Source of the DNA: Bacillota bacterium
GTDB taxonomy: Bacteria; Bacillota; Clostridia; Lachnospirales; Lachnospiraceae
DNA: 64,000 bases
Assembly (NCBI GenBank): GCA_023436225.1
Contig: JAEZKA010000101.1
Location: 124,001-188,000 of the forward strand
Direction of reading: 5' to 3'
In this document: positions 35,656 through 45,164 of the stretch, one piece after another
How the letters are laid out: every line of letters begins with the position of its first letter
Position numbering within the stretch: position 1 is the first letter of the stretch
The notes under the pieces: model-generated
What the model was told of the DNA's origin: nothing
Database searches by the model: none
Seen by the model: the letters and a program-made list of their open reading frames with translations, nothing else
Made by a program: the position numbers and the translations under genes

Positions 35656-36653
35656 CTGATCTGCACATCCTTTCGTAATGGCTTCTGTACCTGCTTAGCC
35701 AAGTGACATCTTGAGAAATGCCCTTCCTCCACTAATATCAAATCCTGCGGTTTTTCACAGGCTTCTTCCTTGTAAGGGCATCTGCTTGCAAAACGACATC
35801 CTTGAATGTCTTGATAACGCTCCGGTACAATACCTGGAATGGATTCAAGCTTTCGGTCTGCTTCATCTAGTATATTTGGTATTGTCTGCAATAAAGCCAT
35901 CGTATACGGATGCGCAGGCTGATAGAACAAGTCCGTTACATTTGCCTCTTCAACCACCTGCCCTGCATACATAACCAGTACTCTATCTGCCATTTCTGCT
36001 ACTATTCCAATATCATGCGTAATTAAAACAATTGACATGGACAGTTCTCTTTGCAAATCACGCATCAGCTTCATAATCTGTGCCTGTATTGTAACATCCA
36101 GTGCAGTAGTCGGTTCATCTGCAATCAACAGTTTTGGATTACAGGATAGTGCCATCGCAATCATAACTCTCTGACGCATACCACCGGATAGCGTAAACGG
36201 ATACTTCTTCATAATTTTCTCCGGCTCTGCAAGGCCAACCTTTTTTAACAATTCGATTGCCCGCGATCTTGCCTCCAGCTTATCCAGCTTTAAATGTGAC
36301 CGGATGCTTTCCGTCAATTGATTACCTATGGTAAATACAGGATTTAGGGAAGCTAACGCGTCCTGAAATATCATGGTCAGCTTATTGCCCCTGATTTCAT
36401 CCAATTCTTTATCCGACAGCTCCAACAAATTCCGACCTTCAAAAAGGATCTCTCCTTGTACCACTTCACCGCCACGACCTAATAACCTCATTATAGATAG
36501 TGATGTAACACTTTTACCACAGCCCGATTCTCCAACAATACAAAGCGTCTCGCCTTCATTAACATGAAAATTAATGTCATCAACGCTAATGGTCTTTCCC
36601 ATATCGCCGTCGAATGTTGTTTTTAGATTAGTTACTTTTAGTAAATGCGACAT
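35652..36653 (-). CDS. Oligopeptide ABC transporter ATPase (OppD type)
   Basis: 333 residues with Walker A GESGCGKSVTSLSIMRLL, signature LSGGMRQRVMIAMAL and Walker B LLIADEPTTALD. The tail IQGCRFASRCPYKEEAC is the Opp/Dpp cysteine region. It is the OppD partner of the next ATPase, with a 4-base stop-start overlap. The gap before it, to the binding-protein gene, holds a long hairpin. Confidence 0.94.
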   Translation of the reverse strand: MSHLLKVTNLKTTFDGDMGKTISVDDINFHVNEGETLCIVGESGCGKSVTSLSIMRLLGRGGEVVQGEILFEGRNLLELSDKELDEIRGNKLTMIFQDALASLNPVFTIGNQLTESIRSHLKLDKLEARSRAIELLKKVGLAEPEKIMKKYPFTLSGGMRQRVMIAMALSCNPKLLIADEPTTALDVTIQAQIMKLMRDLQRELSMSIVLITHDIGIVAEMADRVLVMYAGQVVEEANVTDLFYQPAHPYTMALLQTIPNILDEADRKLESIPGIVPERYQDIQGCRFASRCPYKEEACEKPQDLILVEEGHFSRCHLAKQVQKPLRKDVQIR

Positions 36654-36751
36654 ATCTCTCTGCTCCTATCCATTATGAATTTGATAATGGGGGTATTTCA
36701 AATGTTTATCATTAACTAAGATTAGTCAATATTCATCCCATAATGCACTAT

Positions 36752-36836
36752 TTGACGGACAAATTACTGATTAGGTAAGACAATAGCAAACATTACATGT
36801 TTGATGTGTCCTACATAATAGTAAGATGTCCGTCAA
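36752..36836. repeat. 85-bp nested inverted repeat between the binding-protein and OppD genes
   Basis: TTGACGGACA (36752-36761) pairs exactly with TGTCCGTCAA (36827-36836). Inside it TTACT / AGTAA (36764-36768, 36820-36824) and CAAACAT / ATGTTTG (36787-36793, 36797-36803) also pair, all centred on 36795. In RNA it would be one long stem. Its place after the binding-protein gene fits a stem that keeps that message more abundant, but the terminal repeats also resemble a miniature mobile element. Confidence 0.65.
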
Positions 36837-36927
36837 TCTGTGTGTGAGTGATGCTGTTAACCTTATCCCAAGCTGACTCAAATATTTTGAAACAGCCCTT
36901 ATATCATTATGAATGTAAGAATATATT

Positions 36928-38610
36928 TTACTCCGTTACATCCCATTTTTCAATATGGTTAAAGGAACCATATACGGAAGGGGTAGCATTTACCAGTCTT
37001 TTATTTACTGCGCCAAGGGCTTTGATAACATAAGCCGAGAACATGGGAACGTCCTGCTGTACCTTTTGATCTACGGTTAAATAATAACCCTTAATCTCAT
37101 TTATATCGCTGGTAAGCTGTGTTTTTGCCAGTGCATCTGTAATATCCTGATTGTAATAACTGGTCCAGCTACCCTCTCCACTAAGGAGCCAGTTAACATC
37201 TGGGTATGGATCGATCGGTGCATAGGTATACTGAACAGCCAGTAAATCATAATCTGTAGTTCCTACCACTGTCATTAAGGTTGTAAAGTCAACCGTCTGA
37301 ATTTTTACTTTAATGCCAATTGCCTCCAACTGTGCAGCGATCACACTGGCACCATTTACAAAGGTTGTATCTCCTGAATTTACATAGAAGCGTAAGGTCT
37401 TACTTCCATCCCAACCAGCTTGTGCTAGTAATTGCTTCGCTTTCTCCGGGTTATACTCCATCGGCACCAAAGAAGCATCATAGAATGGACTTGCAGAGGA
37501 TAAGAACCCGTCTACAACCTCACCCTTACCATTTAATAGCCCGTTTACTAATTGATTTCGGTCAATTCCATAGACGATCGCTTGGCGTACTAACGGATCG
37601 GCTACTGCCTCATTCGCTGTCTGAAAGAATACAGACTGATTCGTAACAGGTTCACCATATACTGCGTTTATATTCTCCAAGGCTTCAATATTAGCATAAT
37701 CCTCTTGCGGAATTACACCCATCGTCTGTTGTACAAAATCAATTTCTCCGGACTGTAATCCTGCATACAACTGACTTCCGGTAACAATCTTAATATTTAA
37801 TTTATCAATATTTACCTTGCCTCTCCAGTAATTCTCATTCTTTGTGTAAGAAATGTAATGATTCACATCAAAATCTGTAACAACAAATGGACCACTAACT
37901 ACATCCGGATGGTTAAACCAATCATAGGTAGAAAGGTCTGCTTCGGCAACATTTTCGAGAATGTGCTTTGGCAGGGTAAGAAAATACCGTGCATAGGTGT
38001 TCTCAAAAGTGGTCAACGCCATCGGATTCTTAGCTGTAAACTGTACTGTCTTATTATCCAGGGCAACAATACCGGATATACTGGTTGCTCCCTCTGCAAC
38101 AAAGCCGTCATCGCCGACACCCTCAAATGCATAAAACATTAGATTGGGATTGGCAACTACAGGACTTGTCAAACGAAGTGCTGTGAATACTACATCATCT
38201 GCCGTAACCGGTGTACCATCAGACCAAGTAGCAGCATCATCAATATGAACCTTAAAGTTAATATTGTCCTCCGTTGTAATGGAATCTGCAAGCATTGGTT
38301 CAAAACTGAGATCCGGTCCTAAGTCTACAAGAGGTAAGAACATCATACCTGCAGAATACTTATTTACTTCACCAGCGTCAATTAATAATGGATTTAACGT
38401 TTTTAATGTATCGGTAGCGCCAATATTAACTACCTTCTCCTTTGTGGATGGATTAGTGGAACCAACATCTGACTCAGCCGAAGCATCCTTATTTTCTGGC
38501 GTCGATCCCCCTTTAGAATTATTGCTGCCGCATCCTACAAGGGATATCCCAACGACAAGTACCAGCAATAAACTGATGAATGTTTTCATACTTTTTCTTT
38601 TATTTAGCAT
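36928..38610 (-). CDS. Oligopeptide-binding lipoprotein (SBP family 5)
   Basis: A 560-residue solute-binding protein. The signal peptide ends with the lipobox SLVGC, so it is anchored in the membrane; a Gly/Ser/Asp/Glu-rich linker follows. The SBP_bac_5 domain shows LKTLNPLLIDAGEV, WSDGTPVTADDVVFTALRL, VRQAIVYGIDRNQLVNGLL and NPEKAKQLLAQAGWDG, all typical of OppA/DppA. It is the first gene of the operon, with AAGGAG before the ATG, and would capture peptides for the permease/ATPase genes downstream. Nickel or sugar ligands occur in the family and cannot be excluded. Confidence 0.93.
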   Translation of the reverse strand: MLNKRKSMKTFISLLLVLVVGISLVGCGSNNSKGGSTPENKDASAESDVGSTNPSTKEKVVNIGATDTLKTLNPLLIDAGEVNKYSAGMMFLPLVDLGPDLSFEPMLADSITTEDNINFKVHIDDAATWSDGTPVTADDVVFTALRLTSPVVANPNLMFYAFEGVGDDGFVAEGATSISGIVALDNKTVQFTAKNPMALTTFENTYARYFLTLPKHILENVAEADLSTYDWFNHPDVVSGPFVVTDFDVNHYISYTKNENYWRGKVNIDKLNIKIVTGSQLYAGLQSGEIDFVQQTMGVIPQEDYANIEALENINAVYGEPVTNQSVFFQTANEAVADPLVRQAIVYGIDRNQLVNGLLNGKGEVVDGFLSSASPFYDASLVPMEYNPEKAKQLLAQAGWDGSKTLRFYVNSGDTTFVNGASVIAAQLEAIGIKVKIQTVDFTTLMTVVGTTDYDLLAVQYTYAPIDPYPDVNWLLSGEGSWTSYYNQDITDALAKTQLTSDINEIKGYYLTVDQKVQQDVPMFSAYVIKALGAVNKRLVNATPSVYGSFNHIEKWDVTE

Positions 38611-38887
38611 AGTAACTCCTTTCTCACACTGATTATAATTTATTCTATACCAATATACTAATTTATTTCATACTTATCAGGTATGAATAGTATATAATCT
38701 TCTTGATTATTTTTCAACTACTTTCTGCAATTGATTAAAAAAATTATAAAAATTTATTCCACATAGCTAATTCAATTCGAACAGATATCATTTTTCCTCA
38801 GCATTCATTATAAAAATCACCTTTTTCGACATTGCGTCATATATTGTGACTATAGAAATCATCTCTCAACGAAAGGAGCGAACCATT

Positions 38888-39475
38888 ATGCTTGTAAAAT
38901 CCGAAAAAACTAATGATCTTGAAAGCATCACTTTCGATCACTTTATCAGGGTTCCCCTATGTCATCAAGAAACTCCCTATTCCTGCGGTGTTGCTTGTGT
39001 ACAATCATTACTTGCGGGCTACGGGATTATATACACACAGGATGTATTAGCTGAAAGACTAGGGCAAAAGCCGATTTATGGTACTGATTATAGAAGCATC
39101 ATTACCTTCATGAATATGCTTGGTTTTCAAGCCTCCTTCCATTTTGGAATGAACATCGACTTGTTAAAAGAGCTAATAGATAATGGTATTACTCCTATTC
39201 TACTCCTTCAGGCATGGAAGGATACTGAAATCGACTATACTTATGATTGGAAAGATTCCCATTATGTAATTGCCTGCGGTTATGATGAGAGTCGGATATT
39301 ATTCATGGACCCCTGGACACTTGGGCATTACACATTCATACCTATCGATATGTTGATAAAACGATGGCATGACTTTGCTTCATCCGAAAGTCGTTCTTAT
39401 CATTCAGGATTAATTATAACACATAATCATCTTCCCTTTGTTTACAACCCAAGCATCATTAAATTGATGAATTAA
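38888..39475 (+). CDS. C39-like cysteine peptidase domain protein
   Basis: 195 residues and no signal peptide or transmembrane segment. The papain-like pattern of the C39/C39_2 family is visible: LCHQETPYSCGVACVQSLLAGYG with the nucleophile cysteine at about residue 38, then KDSHYVIACGYDESRILFMDPW with histidine and aspartate. In bacteriocin exporters this domain cuts double-glycine leaders, but here no ABC transporter is attached or adjacent, and no leader peptide is seen nearby. The start is the ATG at 38888, 9 bases after AAGGAG; the open frame before it has no site. Its substrate is unknown. Confidence 0.75.
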   Translation: MLVKSEKTNDLESITFDHFIRVPLCHQETPYSCGVACVQSLLAGYGIIYTQDVLAERLGQKPIYGTDYRSIITFMNMLGFQASFHFGMNIDLLKELIDNGITPILLLQAWKDTEIDYTYDWKDSHYVIACGYDESRILFMDPWTLGHYTFIPIDMLIKRWHDFASSESRSYHSGLIITHNHLPFVYNPSIIKLMN

Positions 39476-39847
39476 TTACAAATACTATATATAATTATAA
39501 TCTATAAATCAATACTAAAAGGAATAATATTATATATAATAACCGCTTCTATTCACTAATCGTTACCTATAAAATCTTTTATGTGAGAATTATACCTATA
39601 ATTCCTTAGTATTACAAGGGAAATTAAAGGAATTGAGTTGAAGGGTTGAGTGAAATACTTAAATCCAGTCTTAACTTATTAAAGGGTCGAATTAAATAGT
39701 TTACTGGAAATAGAGAATGTCGGTTTTAAAAACAGAAACATACTCATATGATTTTATGATTATCATATATTCAGAGTGTGAAGAAAAAGCATCTTCTCGC
39801 TAAGAAGAACCCCGAAATGACGCAATGCGCCAGAATGGAGGCAAAGA
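39476..39847. other. Intergenic region between the C39-like gene and the transpeptidase gene
   Basis: 372 AT-rich bases without a coding frame. A small hairpin (AGCATCTTCTCGCTAAGAAG region near 39788-39808) lies shortly before the next gene. I see no convincing promoter hexamers or RNA gene. Confidence 0.4.
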
Positions 39848-41242
39848 GTGAAGCAAATTAAAATCATGATGATTAGTAAAAGAAAAATAAAAAGAAACCT
39901 TTTAATCTTTACAACATCAATCATTGGTATCTATTTACTTATCTCATTGTATTTTATTAACCATTTCTTTTTCCAAACCGAAATAAACGGAGTGAATGTA
40001 TCTCTCAAACCTCATAATGATGTGTCAAGCATAATAACTAGGTTCATAAAAGAATATGAGCTTAAGTTATTAGAAAGGGATGGACAAACAGAAATTATAA
40101 CCAGTCAGAATATAGGTATGCAATATAATCAGAACAGTTCAACATCCTTTATAAATCATAAGCAAAATTCTTTTTTGTGGATAGGTTCCTTGTTTAAAAA
40201 CAGTAGATATTACATAAATGATTTATACGATTACAATAGAACCTTATTAGACAATAAGTATAACGATTTAAAATGCTTTAGCGGAAAAATCGTTGAACCC
40301 CGTAATGTTAATTTCAAATATAAAGACGGCTCCTACGAAATAATCAAAGAGATATATGGAAATAGAGTCAATAAAAAACTTCTCATTACAACGATAGAAA
40401 AATATATCTTGGAAGGAAGAAAAACATTGGATTTAAGTGTTATGCAATGTTATGAAAATCCAATCTATACGATTGAATCCCCAAAAACATGGACAACAAA
40501 AAAACTTCTGGATCGATATGTTTCAACAAGAATAACTTATCGCTTTGGAAATGAAACGGAGCAATTGGACGGAAGTACAATTCATCATTGGCTTAGTGTT
40601 GATGAGAATTTAGAGGTAATAATAAATAATTTAGAAGTTGCGAAGTTCGTCAAAATATTGAGCAAAAAATTCGACACCGTTGGAATCATAAGAGAATTCC
40701 AATCGTCTACCGGTAAAAATGTAGAATTACAGGGCGGACTTTATGGCTGGAAAATCAACCGTGATGAGGAGACAAAAGCCTTAATCAACAATATAAAACA
40801 AGCTGATATAATCGAAAAAGAACCGATCTATCAGCAAAAGGCCTTTTCTAGAGAAGGGAATGAAATAGGGAATACCTATGTAGAAATTAATATTTCAAAA
40901 CAGCATTTATGGTTCTACAAAGATGGGAAATTGATTGTACATGGTCCTGTAGTAACAGGAAACCCCAACAGGGGCCATGCTACTGTACTCGGAGTATACA
41001 TGGTTAATTACAAGCAAAAGGAAGCAACCTTATCAGGAGCGAATTATGAAGCGAAGGTAACCTACTGGATGCCCTTTTACGGCAATATCGGACTTCATGA
41101 TGCCTCATGGAGATATCGATTTGGAGGAGAAATCTATCTTAGAAATGGATCTCACGGATGCGTAAATGCACCGTTATATCTTGCAAGAACTGTTTTTGAG
41201 AATATTGAAGAAGGAGTACCTGTTGTGGTTTATGAGGAATAG
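39848..41242 (+). CDS. L,D-transpeptidase (YkuD domain), membrane anchored
   Basis: 464 residues. A basic start and one membrane segment (about 16-38, LLIFTTSIIGIYLLISLYF) anchor the protein outside the cell. The middle (about 60-330) resembles the putative peptidoglycan-binding domain often fused to clostridial transpeptidases. The C-terminal YkuD domain (about 345-464) has YVEINISKQHLWFYKDG, the histidine in NIGLHDASW and the catalytic cysteine in GSHGCVNAPL. It would form 3-3 cross-links in peptidoglycan or attach proteins. The start is a GTG at 39848 with GGAGG six bases before it; ATGs a few codons later have none. A strong hairpin follows the stop. Confidence 0.92.
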   Translation: MKQIKIMMISKRKIKRNLLIFTTSIIGIYLLISLYFINHFFFQTEINGVNVSLKPHNDVSSIITRFIKEYELKLLERDGQTEIITSQNIGMQYNQNSSTSFINHKQNSFLWIGSLFKNSRYYINDLYDYNRTLLDNKYNDLKCFSGKIVEPRNVNFKYKDGSYEIIKEIYGNRVNKKLLITTIEKYILEGRKTLDLSVMQCYENPIYTIESPKTWTTKKLLDRYVSTRITYRFGNETEQLDGSTIHHWLSVDENLEVIINNLEVAKFVKILSKKFDTVGIIREFQSSTGKNVELQGGLYGWKINRDEETKALINNIKQADIIEKEPIYQQKAFSREGNEIGNTYVEINISKQHLWFYKDGKLIVHGPVVTGNPNRGHATVLGVYMVNYKQKEATLSGANYEAKVTYWMPFYGNIGLHDASWRYRFGGEIYLRNGSHGCVNAPLYLARTVFENIEEGVPVVVYEE

Positions 41243-41275
41243 CTGTTTCCGCCTCAATCCGGACCTATAAAGGTG

Positions 41276-41306
41276 CCAGAAAGCAGCATATATGCTGCTT
41301 TTCTGG
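41276..41306 (+). terminator. Terminator after the L,D-transpeptidase gene
   Basis: CCAGAAAGCAGCATA / TATGCTGCTTTTCTGG, a nearly perfect 15-bp stem with one bulge and almost no loop, 34 bases after the stop. It may serve both converging genes. Confidence 0.7.
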
Positions 41307-41404
41307 TACTTAATATACTCCCTATTTCTGAAAAGCAAAATTACGATTTTTAATAGCGTCCGGAAATCTAATTCCGGGAATTATATCATTTTATATACTT
41401 TCTA

Positions 41405-42901
41405 TTAAGCCCTCGGTTTATTCTTAAAATAGATCGTTCTTATTAATGCCAGTCCAGAAGCCGGAATAATAAGATACCCGGAATTACACCCTTCAATCTT
41501 TTCCAATCGATATCCCTTTTCATAAGGTTCGATCGAGATTTCACCAATACGACGAAGGTCCGGTATATATATGATACTGCTACCCAAATTTTCATGCTCC
41601 TCAATTGTACAGGTAAAGCTTATTTCCGAATAATTGTTGCTATAGCTTATAATTTCTCCGGCTACTTTCATCGGGTATGGCTTACTAATAGCCTCTATTA
41701 TTCTATTATGATAGATATGGGAAAAATCATAATAGGTATCACCGGAAAGATATGTTTCAAATAGGCTTGACAAATAAAATGCCTGCTCTAATTGCTCTAT
41801 GGTTGCATTCGGAAAGCATCCCCATTCTCCTACCAGCATCGGCAGCTGCAACTCCTCCTGTACACTTTTATGTGTATCAAATATCACATCTATTCTTTCA
41901 TTACTGGAAAGATCATACATCTTAGTATCAACAAGCAGATCATAGCCATGGGGAGAAAATGCCTGATACTTCACCTGGTTCCCGTCTATATCTACGATAG
42001 GACGGATACTTGATTTCATACCGGTATTACTGAAGTAATTTGCTTCCAGCAAAATTATTGTTTCTTCATCCACTTCCCTAATTGCTCTACCTACCTTTTG
42101 ATATAAAATATTTAAAAACGTCCTTTCAAAATGTTGAGATATCCCTTCCGTTTCTCTCACCAACTTAAGATATAAATCCTTATCTGACAACATAGACAAT
42201 AGTTCTATCTTCTGCTCTGGATCCAGCCAGCGTGCCATAAGCTCTTCCATCGCAACCGGCTCACTCTCCGATAACATATTGCCTATCGTTGATAAGAGTG
42301 ACGGTAATAAGTGATTTACCTCCGAACCCATAAATGGCTCATTAAGGATATCATAGCCTATCACATTTCTATAATTCTTATATCTAGCGGCTATATGTCG
42401 CCACATATTAATAAAGTGCTCCTGTATTCCAATCCCGTCAGCAGCCTCCCTATTATTCCAGAAGTTGTCAAACGCCACTTGAACAGCGCGACTGAGTAAA
42501 TAGGATTCACTCCACAATTCTGTCTCAGTATGCTCGTACCCATCTGTAATTGTTGCCCATTCAGGAGCACCGTCGGCATAATTGCTGCTAAATAAGTCCT
42601 GATGCATATCTAAAAATACATATAAATCATGCTTCTCTGCCAGCGTGATCAAGCCATCAAGCATAGACAGGTAATGATCATCATACTGACCCGGTGTCGG
42701 CTCGACGCCATCCCAGAATATCCCAAGACGTATCACATTGAATCCCCACTGCTTCAGGGTCGCAAAATCCTCTTCCTTATAATCCCCAATATAATTTTTC
42801 TCCTTATCCTTACAAACCATATTGATCCCATGTAATAATGTATGTCTTCCTTCTATATCTATAAATTTCGTTCCCTGAGTAGAAATCAGTTTTTTACACA
42901 T
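41405..42901 (-). CDS. GH5 glycoside hydrolase, endoglycoceramidase-like
   Basis: 498 residues without a signal peptide, so cytoplasmic. The barrel begins with LLHGINMVCKDKEKNY, followed by LKQWGFNVIRLGIFWDGVEP and LYVFLDMHQDLFS, DGAPEWAT, the pattern of the endo-glycoceramidase branch of GH5. The acid/base glutamate is in GYDILNEPFMG and the nucleophile glutamate in LVGEWGCF. A beta-sandwich C-terminal domain follows. Beta-glucosides of lipids, sterols or other aglycones are possible substrates. It is encoded after a MerR regulator and a decayed sugar symporter, which suggests these once formed one uptake-hydrolysis unit. Confidence 0.85.
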   Translation of the reverse strand: MCKKLISTQGTKFIDIEGRHTLLHGINMVCKDKEKNYIGDYKEEDFATLKQWGFNVIRLGIFWDGVEPTPGQYDDHYLSMLDGLITLAEKHDLYVFLDMHQDLFSSNYADGAPEWATITDGYEHTETELWSESYLLSRAVQVAFDNFWNNREAADGIGIQEHFINMWRHIAARYKNYRNVIGYDILNEPFMGSEVNHLLPSLLSTIGNMLSESEPVAMEELMARWLDPEQKIELLSMLSDKDLYLKLVRETEGISQHFERTFLNILYQKVGRAIREVDEETIILLEANYFSNTGMKSSIRPIVDIDGNQVKYQAFSPHGYDLLVDTKMYDLSSNERIDVIFDTHKSVQEELQLPMLVGEWGCFPNATIEQLEQAFYLSSLFETYLSGDTYYDFSHIYHNRIIEAISKPYPMKVAGEIISYSNNYSEISFTCTIEEHENLGSSIIYIPDLRRIGEISIEPYEKGYRLEKIEGCNSGYLIIPASGLALIRTIYFKNKPRA

Positions 42902-43041
42902 AAAGTTGCTCTCCCTTTCCTTTCATAGCGTTTAACTTTATTGCTTACAAGCAAAGTCTAATACCGGTTCAGTCTTGCTGCATGCTAACTAATTAGTATC
43001 CTTCTTTCAATATAATTGTTCACTCCTGAAGCAATCTCTTT

Positions 43042-43724
43042 TTACTCTTGTGATGTTATTGTACTTCTTCTTAACTTTGAGCTATACTCAGAAAGCTCCT
43101 TCTCAATAGTTTTATTAATCGGAAATAAAAGGAGCGGAATAAATCCGATTGCCCCCATAATCAGAGGAACCAGGCCTGCTCCTACCCTAATGCCAAAAAT
43201 CGCCCTCTCGGTTTGGAGCCAAGCGCATTTCCGATATAGGATCGGATCACTTCAACATCAACTCGTTCTTCTTTACTAGGTGCAACAATGAGAAAATAGG
43301 ATTGATACGCTACACTATAGACTGTATAGGCCGTATCAAAGATGAATAGCTCGACAAGCAAAACCGCAAAGATGATCCAATCACTCCAGGACGGACTCGA
43401 GAAAAGCATACCAAAAATAGATAACAGCATGATCGGTGCTGTCACACGCATAAGGTATACATATTTGCCTTTATTTTCTTTAAATTTAATTCGATCTACA
43501 AAAATTCCAAGAAGGGGATCATTAATTGCATTCCACAGATTATATATGAAATAGATCCACCCGATGTATACGGGGTTAATATTAATAATATCAGTATAGT
43601 ATTTAATTAAAGCATTATGTATAATAATTGGTCCAATTACAGAGGCTGGCCCCGGTAGTGCTAAAGTCAGCTTCTCTTTAAATGACAATCCCCCCTTATA
43701 ATATTTCCTCAATATCCAATTCAT
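43042..43724 (-). pseudogene. GPH-family sugar:cation symporter, internally deleted and frameshifted
   Basis: The N-terminal 170 residues are a normal glycoside-pentoside-hexuronide symporter: SFKEKLTLALPGPASVIGP, IYFIYNLWNAINDPLLGIFVDR, KGKYVYLMRVTAPIMLLS, APSKEERVDVEVIRSYIGNALG. At about 43210 the frame runs out into a stop (near 43182). In the next frame, from there to a TAA at 43042-43044, about 53 residues read as the family C-terminus (RAIFGIRVGAGLVPLIMG, IPLLLF, then a charged tail). About 230 middle residues are missing, so an internal deletion joined the two ends out of frame. The start is ATG 43724 with GGAG six bases before it, inside the end of the MerR gene. Confidence 0.85.
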
Positions 43725-44139
43725 CCTCCGCTCCAAACTCCTTTGATAGAAGCCAAAGCTTAGGCACCTTTCTGACTGTTATTTCTTCGTCATAACAGGT
43801 ATCCTTGATATTTTCATGCAATGAATAGGCTTTCGCCTTCAAGCTTTGGAGCTCATTGATTTTACATTCGATTTCTTCTGTATAGCTTAGTAACTCCGCT
43901 TCAATCCTGCTTGCATCCTTATAATTAAGGATTTGATAAAGCTTTTGAATCGGAGTCCCGATGGAACGAAGCAGTATAATTGTCGAAATCATTTCAAACT
44001 GGGCCTTCGAGTAATACCGGTATCCATTATCTCCGCTCTTCCATGGCTTGATCAGATTTATCTTATCATAGAATCGCAGGGTGTCGGTTGATACTTTGAA
44101 TATCTTACTTACCTCACCAATCGTATAAAATTCCTTCAT
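43696..44139 (-). CDS. MerR-family transcriptional regulator
   Basis: 147 residues. The N-terminal winged helix reads YTIGEVSKIFKVSTDTLRFYDKINLIKPWKSGDNGYRYYSKAQ in two parts typical of MerR, followed by a coiled-coil dimer helix (about 85-120, SYTEEIECKINELQSLKAKAY) and a short C-terminal tail without metal-binding cysteines. The start is the ATG at 44139, 5 bases after GGAGG. The last 29 bases overlap the start of the symporter pseudogene, so it probably controlled the symporter and the GH5 enzyme. Confidence 0.9.
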   Translation of the reverse strand: MKEFYTIGEVSKIFKVSTDTLRFYDKINLIKPWKSGDNGYRYYSKAQFEMISTIILLRSIGTPIQKLYQILNYKDASRIEAELLSYTEEIECKINELQSLKAKAYSLHENIKDTCYDEEITVRKVPKLWLLSKEFGAEDELDIEEIL

Positions 44140-44206
44140 ACATACCTCCAAAAACCAAAGCCGAATATTTAATATTATCTTATCGTATAAGAGCTGTGCT
44201 TTCCTC

Positions 44207-44959
44207 CTATATACCGTTACTAACACGGAACCAATAGGTATAGAAGTTCTTAAAGCCCAAGGATTCATAAAGCCATATTGCCGGTTGATTTCCCTCTACC
44301 ACCTGTAAATAAGCTTTACTTGCACCTCTTTTCATACCTTCCTTCAGAATGCAGGTGCATATTGACCGCGCCATACCCCTTTTACGGTAGTCCTCCCTGA
44401 CATGAATGGCATATAAACCAACATAATCACGATCGAGAATACCAAGTCCGGTACCGACAATCTCACCCTGTATTTGAATAGAGACACATATGGTATCCTT
44501 CGATATGGCCTTGTACATTGTTGGTACAATTGCTCTGTGTATCGCATTGGTTGTTCCCTTTAAATCAAATAATCCATCGATCCATTCTTTTTCGATTGTC
44601 GGACGGACAATCACTTCATCGGTGGGTGCATTCAGCTTTGCCTCCTCCAAATCCAAAATCATAACATCCGTGGTATGCTGAATATCATAATTACGGTTCT
44701 CCAGCATATAATCAAAATCTTTTGATACCAGTGGACTGATCTTAAATATTGCAGGTGTCCCCCATCGTTTGTATGCTGCTTCACAATACGGTATTTTCTC
44801 ACGCCAGGAGAGAGTTGAAGCACCGAACTGCTCCACACTATTGGTTCTATGTGTATAAAAATGTGAAAAACGAAGAATCCAACCATCATAAAGCTCCATT
44901 TGATGGGATGGCCAGGCATTCAGTGACAAATCTTCAATTGTTTTAATATCCATATTCAT
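44207..44959 (-). CDS. GNAT-family N-acetyltransferase
   Basis: 250 residues. The C-terminal half carries the acetyl-CoA fold: VGTGLGILDRDYVGLYAIHVREDYRKRGMARSICTCIL with the RxxGxA-type pyrophosphate loop (RKRGMA), then AYLQVVEGNQPAIWLYESLGFKNFYTYWFRV. The N-terminal half (about 1-120, AWPSHQMELYDGWILRFS and a TLSWREKIPYCEAAY-like segment) matches the N-terminal region seen in two-domain GNAT proteins of unknown substrate. It acetylates an amine not known. It stands alone before the MerR gene with a 67-base gap. Confidence 0.85.
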   Translation of the reverse strand: MNMDIKTIEDLSLNAWPSHQMELYDGWILRFSHFYTHRTNSVEQFGASTLSWREKIPYCEAAYKRWGTPAIFKISPLVSKDFDYMLENRNYDIQHTTDVMILDLEEAKLNAPTDEVIVRPTIEKEWIDGLFDLKGTTNAIHRAIVPTMYKAISKDTICVSIQIQGEIVGTGLGILDRDYVGLYAIHVREDYRKRGMARSICTCILKEGMKRGASKAYLQVVEGNQPAIWLYESLGFKNFYTYWFRVSNGI

Positions 44960-45164
44960 AATTATGCATTCACACTCCTATCATGCTCCGATAAGATGAT
45001 GAACATCCTTTCTTCATAACACATAACAAATTTCTGCGAAACGCTCTGTAATTCGCAAATTATTATTGATATTTGATACATGATTATGTATATTTTATAC
45101 ACAAAGAACGGTTTATGTCAATGAATATTTATAAGCTGAAATTAATTTTTAATTATTAGTTATC

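Noticed and set aside
38846..38887. Upstream extension of the C39-like gene
   Set aside because: The AAGGAG lies inside the extension, 9 bases before the ATG at 38888.
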